NCBI RefSeq assembly: GCF_023072595.1
Contig: NZ_JALLGK010000008.1
Span: 186,001 to 250,000 of the forward strand
Length of the DNA: 64,000 nucleotides
Origin: Streptomyces sp. XM4193
GTDB lineage: Bacteria > Actinomycetota > Actinomycetes > Streptomycetales > Streptomycetaceae
Direction of reading: 5' to 3'
Numbering within the stretch: the first letter of the stretch is position 1; each line of letters starts with the position of its first letter. The translations under genes and the position numbers were made by a program. The notes beneath the pieces are model-generated. The model was not told where the DNA came from and searched no databases. It was given only the letters and a program-made list of their open reading frames with translations. Of the stretch, positions 61,717 through 64,000 are shown one piece after another.

Positions 61717-62542
61717 CCTCGTACTCCTTCAGGTATCGCTGGATCAGTGCCAGGGATTCGGTCTCGCAGAGCGCTTTGGACCGTGCCATGTCGTAACGCT
61801 GTTGCAGAAGGAGCACTCGACTCGGCTCTTCAACGGGCGTGCCGGTCGCGAAGCTCTCGATCACGGCAATCGTCTCGCCGTTTCCCAGGGTGTGCAATGT
61901 CAGACTGCCTCCCAACATCGAGTGAGCGCCCTGCTCGAACGGCACCACCTGCAAGGTGGTTCGGGGTCTGCGACTCTCCTGCACGAGGTGACGCAACTGC
62001 TCCCTCATGCATTCCCGCCCTCCCACCTGACGACGCAGCGCAACCTCGTCCATCACTGCCCAGTAGTACGGCGGCGACTCGCGGGCGAAGATCTGCTGAC
62101 GATGGAGACGCACGACGACTCGTTCCGCCACCTCCTCCCGCGTGATACCCGGCACGCTGGCCAGGAACAGCGCGTCGGCGTGCGCCTTCGTCTGAAGCAG
62201 GCCCGGAACGATGCTGCTGGTGAAGACCTGAATACGGTGCGCCTCAGGTTCCCTCTCCACCACGGCGCGGCTGTAGTCCGCGATGAGGTGGTTGCGGCTC
62301 ATCGCGAGGAGTTCGCCGAACAGCCCGTCCGTACCGAAACGTCCGTCGAGTGCCTCCGCGAGTGCGTCGGAGGGCAACTGCCTGCCGTTCTCGACCCGGG
62401 AGAGATAGCCGTACGGATAGTCGATTTCCTCGGCGAGCGCCCTCACTGTCAGGTTCGCGCGCGCTCGGGCTGTCCGAAGTCGGCGCGCCAGTATCGCCCT
62501 TGGCGTGTCACCGTCATTCTCGTCGATCGGATTCACTTCCAT
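61700..62542 (-). CDS. XRE-family regulator with DUF5753 domain (WhiJ-like)
   Basis: 280 residues. HTH at about 18-72 (RRLRTARARANLTVRALAEEIDYPYGYLSRVENGR), then a DUF5753 domain: VFTSSIVPGLLQTKAHADAL, RLHRQQIFARESPPYYWAVMDEVALRRQVGG, TTLQVVPFEQGAHSMLGGSLTL and LIQRYLKE. Paired with DUF397, the WhiJ-type arrangement involved in developmental control in Streptomyces. Start ATG 62542; a perfect 10-bp inverted repeat lies in its leader. Confidence 0.92.
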   Translation of the reverse strand: MEVNPIDENDGDTPRAILARRLRTARARANLTVRALAEEIDYPYGYLSRVENGRQLPSDALAEALDGRFGTDGLFGELLAMSRNHLIADYSRAVVEREPEAHRIQVFTSSIVPGLLQTKAHADALFLASVPGITREEVAERVVVRLHRQQIFARESPPYYWAVMDEVALRRQVGGRECMREQLRHLVQESRRPRTTLQVVPFEQGAHSMLGGSLTLHTLGNGETIAVIESFATGTPVEEPSRVLLLQQRYDMARSKALCETESLALIQRYLKEYEDEEEP

Positions 62543-62561
62543 TTTCTGCGCACCACTCCCC

Positions 62562-62587
62562 CTGTGCCCGGAATGGGCCGGGCACAG
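62562..62587. promoter_or_regulatory. Perfect inverted repeat in the divergent gap
   Basis: CTGTGCCCGG (62562-62571) AATGGG CCGGGCACAG (62578-62587). Located 20 bp upstream of the XRE start; candidate operator or leader hairpin. Confidence 0.6.
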
Positions 62588-62677
62588 CTCTGACCTTTCC
62601 CGGCGCCCCCGCAAACGCAATGCTGTAACCACTCCACTACGGAATGCAATAGGTCATCAACTGCGGGAAGGTAAAAA

Positions 62678-62896
62678 ATGATTGCTGCCGGAGCAGCCCC
62701 CGACGCGACGGAAGCCGCCCACCTTTTGGCGAGCGCGCTTGCCGACGCGGGAATCTGCCTGCCCGGGCTTCGGCTGGATCCACACGTCTGGGACACACCC
62801 GACGAGGGGCCCGGCCGACTTGTCGCCCTCGGCGCGGTGCATCCCCGCACGGCGGTGGAGTTGGCGACCGTGATCCGCCGGGGCGCCGCATCATGA
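62678..62896 (+). CDS. Small hypothetical protein, first of a three-gene operon
   Basis: 72 residues: AADATEAAHLLASALADAGI-like helix, then CLPGLRLDPHVWDTPDEGPGRLVALGAVHPRTAVELATVIRRG. Start ATG 62678 after GGAAGG. Divergent from the XRE/DUF397 pair. I know similar small proteins only as hypothetical neighbours of such regulators. Its stop overlaps the next ATG by 4 nt. Confidence 0.75.
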   Translation: MIAAGAAPDATEAAHLLASALADAGICLPGLRLDPHVWDTPDEGPGRLVALGAVHPRTAVELATVIRRGAAS

Positions 62897-63054
62897 GCGC
62901 CCTGCCGACCGTCGACGGCTGCGGGGCATGCAGGCGCCTCGCACAGGCGGCAGAGCACGCCCGTGCCGTCGGCGACCGTTCACTGGAGACGGACTGCGTT
63001 GTCCTCCTCGGGCGCCACGCCGCCCGCGTCCACCTGGGAGATGTCGACTCGTGA
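62893..63054 (+). CDS. Tiny hypothetical protein, second of the three-gene operon
   Basis: 53 residues: MSALPTVDGCGACRRLAQAA, then EHARAVGDRSLETDCVVLLG, then RHAARVHLGDVDS. One CxxC (CGAC) near the start. Begins ATG 62893 (ATGA overlap with the preceding stop) and ends TGA 63052-63054, overlapping the next GTG (GTGA). The two 4-nt overlaps argue that it is a real, coupled gene despite its size. Confidence 0.7.
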   Translation: MSALPTVDGCGACRRLAQAAEHARAVGDRSLETDCVVLLGRHAARVHLGDVDS

Positions 63055-63293
63055 GCACCTCGGAGCCGCACCCTGCGCCCCACGGCGGCGAAGCCTCGTC
63101 CGATCCTTCCCGAGCCGTGCGGGCGGTAGCGGAAACCGCGCGCGGAGCGCCCCCATCCGGTAACACCGGGACCGAAGAGACCGAGCACGAGCCCGAGCAG
63201 GAGCCCGAGCACGAGGGGGACGAACTCGACGTCCGGGTGCGGGCGTTGTGCGCGCGCGTTCGGGCTCATCTGGCCTCGCTCGGACCGCCCTGA
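63051..63293 (+). CDS. Small acidic hypothetical protein, third of the three-gene operon
   Basis: 80 residues from GTG 63051, which overlaps the previous stop. Ala/Pro/Ser-rich N-terminal half, a Glu/His/Pro repeat (TEHEPEQEPEHEGDE) and a short C-terminal helix (LDVRVRALCARVRAHLASLG). No family recognised. Confidence 0.65.
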   Translation: MSTSEPHPAPHGGEASSDPSRAVRAVAETARGAPPSGNTGTEETEHEPEQEPEHEGDELDVRVRALCARVRAHLASLGPP

Positions 63294-63322
63294 CCCCGCG
63301 TCCCACCACCCCGTGACGCACT

Positions 63323-63364
63323 TCTGCCCGGGTCGGCGAGGTGTTCCTTCGCCGCCCGGGCAGA
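63323..63364. terminator. Bidirectional terminator
   Basis: Long hairpin: TCTGCCCGGG pairs with CCCGGGCAGA, and inside it CGGCGA pairs with TCGCCG. Between the three-gene operon (ends 63293) and the minus-strand peptidase gene. Confidence 0.85.
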
Positions 63365-63402
63365 GAGCTCAAAGAATGTGGCGCGCCTCCGAATTCGGAA
63401 CG

Positions 63403-63425
63403 CGGACGGGTTCAGAACCCGTCCG
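63403..63425. terminator. Second hairpin before the peptidase stop
   Basis: CGGACGGGTT-CAG-AACCCGTCCG, perfect 10-bp stem, 20 bp downstream of the peptidase stop on the minus strand. Confidence 0.75.
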
Positions 63426-63445
63426 AACCCGGAACGCGACCGGGA

Positions 63446-64000
63446 TCAGACGGCCCAGTAGTAGCCGCTCGAACCGTAGGAGTACTCGGCTCGGTTGTCC
63501 ACGTGGGTGAAGGTGCTGTAGCGAATGATTCCGGAGAATCCGGAGGTCTGCGCGTAGGAGATCGTCTGGCTCACCGTACGGCCGCTGACGACGATGTCCG
63601 CCGCGATTCCGTACATGTGCTGGCTGTTGGAGGCACCGCCGACGTTGGAGTTGTGCTTGATGCTGCGGAATCCGCTGTTGACGGTGATGGCGCGGTCACC
63701 GGCCTTCTTGCGGATGGCCTCCAGCTTGTACATCATCCGGCGCACGTTCTCCTTGACCGTGGAGGCGCCGACCTTTCCTCCGTTGAACTGCGAGCCGTCC
63801 TTGGAGTAGAACTCCGAGAAGTTGAAGTTCTTGGTCGAACCGTCGGAAGCCTCAAGAGCGTTGAGGGCCTTGTGCGTGTTCGGTCCTGCGACGCCGTCGG
63901 CGGAGAGGCCGTAGGCGCGCTGGAAGCGGGTCACCGCCGCCTTGGTGCCGGGTCCGAACTGGCCGTCGACGGCGACGTGGGTGCGCGAGGCGCTGTCCGC
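63446..64000 (-). CDS. Peptidoglycan-binding, M15-family D-Ala-D-Ala carboxypeptidase-like protein, 5' part missing
   Basis: 185 codons visible, open at the right edge. First comes the end of a peptidoglycan-binding domain (VDGQFGPGTKAAVTRFQRAYGLSADGVAGPNTHKAL), then a zinc peptidase M15 domain: VNSGFRS, SQHMYGIAADIVV (His and Asp zinc ligands, spaced HxxxxxxD) and THVDNR (third ligand region). Trims or cleaves wall peptides outside the cell; a signal peptide is expected in the missing part. Confidence 0.88.
   Translation of the reverse strand, partial: ADSASRTHVAVDGQFGPGTKAAVTRFQRAYGLSADGVAGPNTHKALNALEASDGSTKNFNFSEFYSKDGSQFNGGKVGASTVKENVRRMMYKLEAIRKKAGDRAITVNSGFRSIKHNSNVGGASNSQHMYGIAADIVVSGRTVSQTISYAQTSGFSGIIRYSTFTHVDNRAEYSYGSSGYYWAV

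Overview
This is a chromosomal stretch of a high-GC actinomycete, almost certainly Streptomyces or a close relative. Third codon positions are nearly always G or C, many starts are GTG, and the gene content is typical of the group: egtABCD, a glyoxylate-shunt pair next to a RamB-type regulator, an XRE/DUF397 pair, a SigE-type sigma factor and many secreted hypothetical proteins. There are no rRNA or tRNA genes, insertion sequences, prophage genes or CRISPR arrays. I see 61 genes, two of them cut by the window edges. Three are too short for an ordinary ORF cutoff (36372-36539, 55834-55953, 62893-63054).

Layout. 1-6.9 kb: an edge-cut SRPBCC protein, the ergothioneine operon egtA-B-C-D (minus strand) and a stand-alone FGE/sulfatase-fold protein. 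7-10.5 kb: a Ser/Thr kinase whose membrane and sensor half lies in a separate overlapping frame, a secreted protein, an SMR exporter preceded by a guanidine-III riboswitch, and a PPOX-fold protein. 11-16.2 kb: a molybdate locus (Mop regulator, ModA, ModB-ModC fusion), then methionine aminopeptidase divergent from a small XRE regulator with a palindromic operator. 16.5-22.7 kb: a secreted NlpC/P60-like protein, malate synthase, isocitrate lyase and a divergent RamB-like regulator. 22.8-25.7 kb: an MMPL exporter and divergent MarR regulator with twin operators. 25.8-30.3 kb: a TPR protein, TsaD and an alanyl-tRNA synthetase outside their usual housekeeping contexts. 31-42.3 kb: small regulatory and enzyme genes (TetR/NmrA pair, PanE-like, DinB-like, TSUP/LysR pair, LLM flavin oxidoreductase, cupin).

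42.4-50.9 kb is the most striking region. A cobalamin riboswitch precedes six overlapping genes. They encode a complete ECF transporter (S, dual ATPase, T) and three exported proteins: two alpha/alpha-barrel proteins and one DUF4430 protein. Barrel plus DUF4430 is the domain pair of animal intrinsic factor and transcobalamin, so the locus reads as a split, surface-displayed transcobalamin-like capture system feeding a B12 ECF transporter.

51-53.4 kb: a secreted protein, a sigma factor and a membrane protein whose outer domain is a paralogue of that secreted protein. 53.4-60.2 kb: Nudix hydrolase, GH5 cellulase, a 39-residue membrane protein, a virginiamycin B lyase homologue with its active-site residues, an AlkZ-like glycosylase and an epoxide hydrolase. 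60.2-64 kb: a DinB-like protein, a zinc-ribbon protein, a DUF397/XRE pair facing a three-gene operon of tiny overlapping ORFs, and an edge-cut M15 peptidase.

Two window-wide traits stand out. Palindromic operators are easy to see between divergent regulator/target pairs. Short tandem repeats, each with its own unit length, repeatedly sit just downstream of stop codons.
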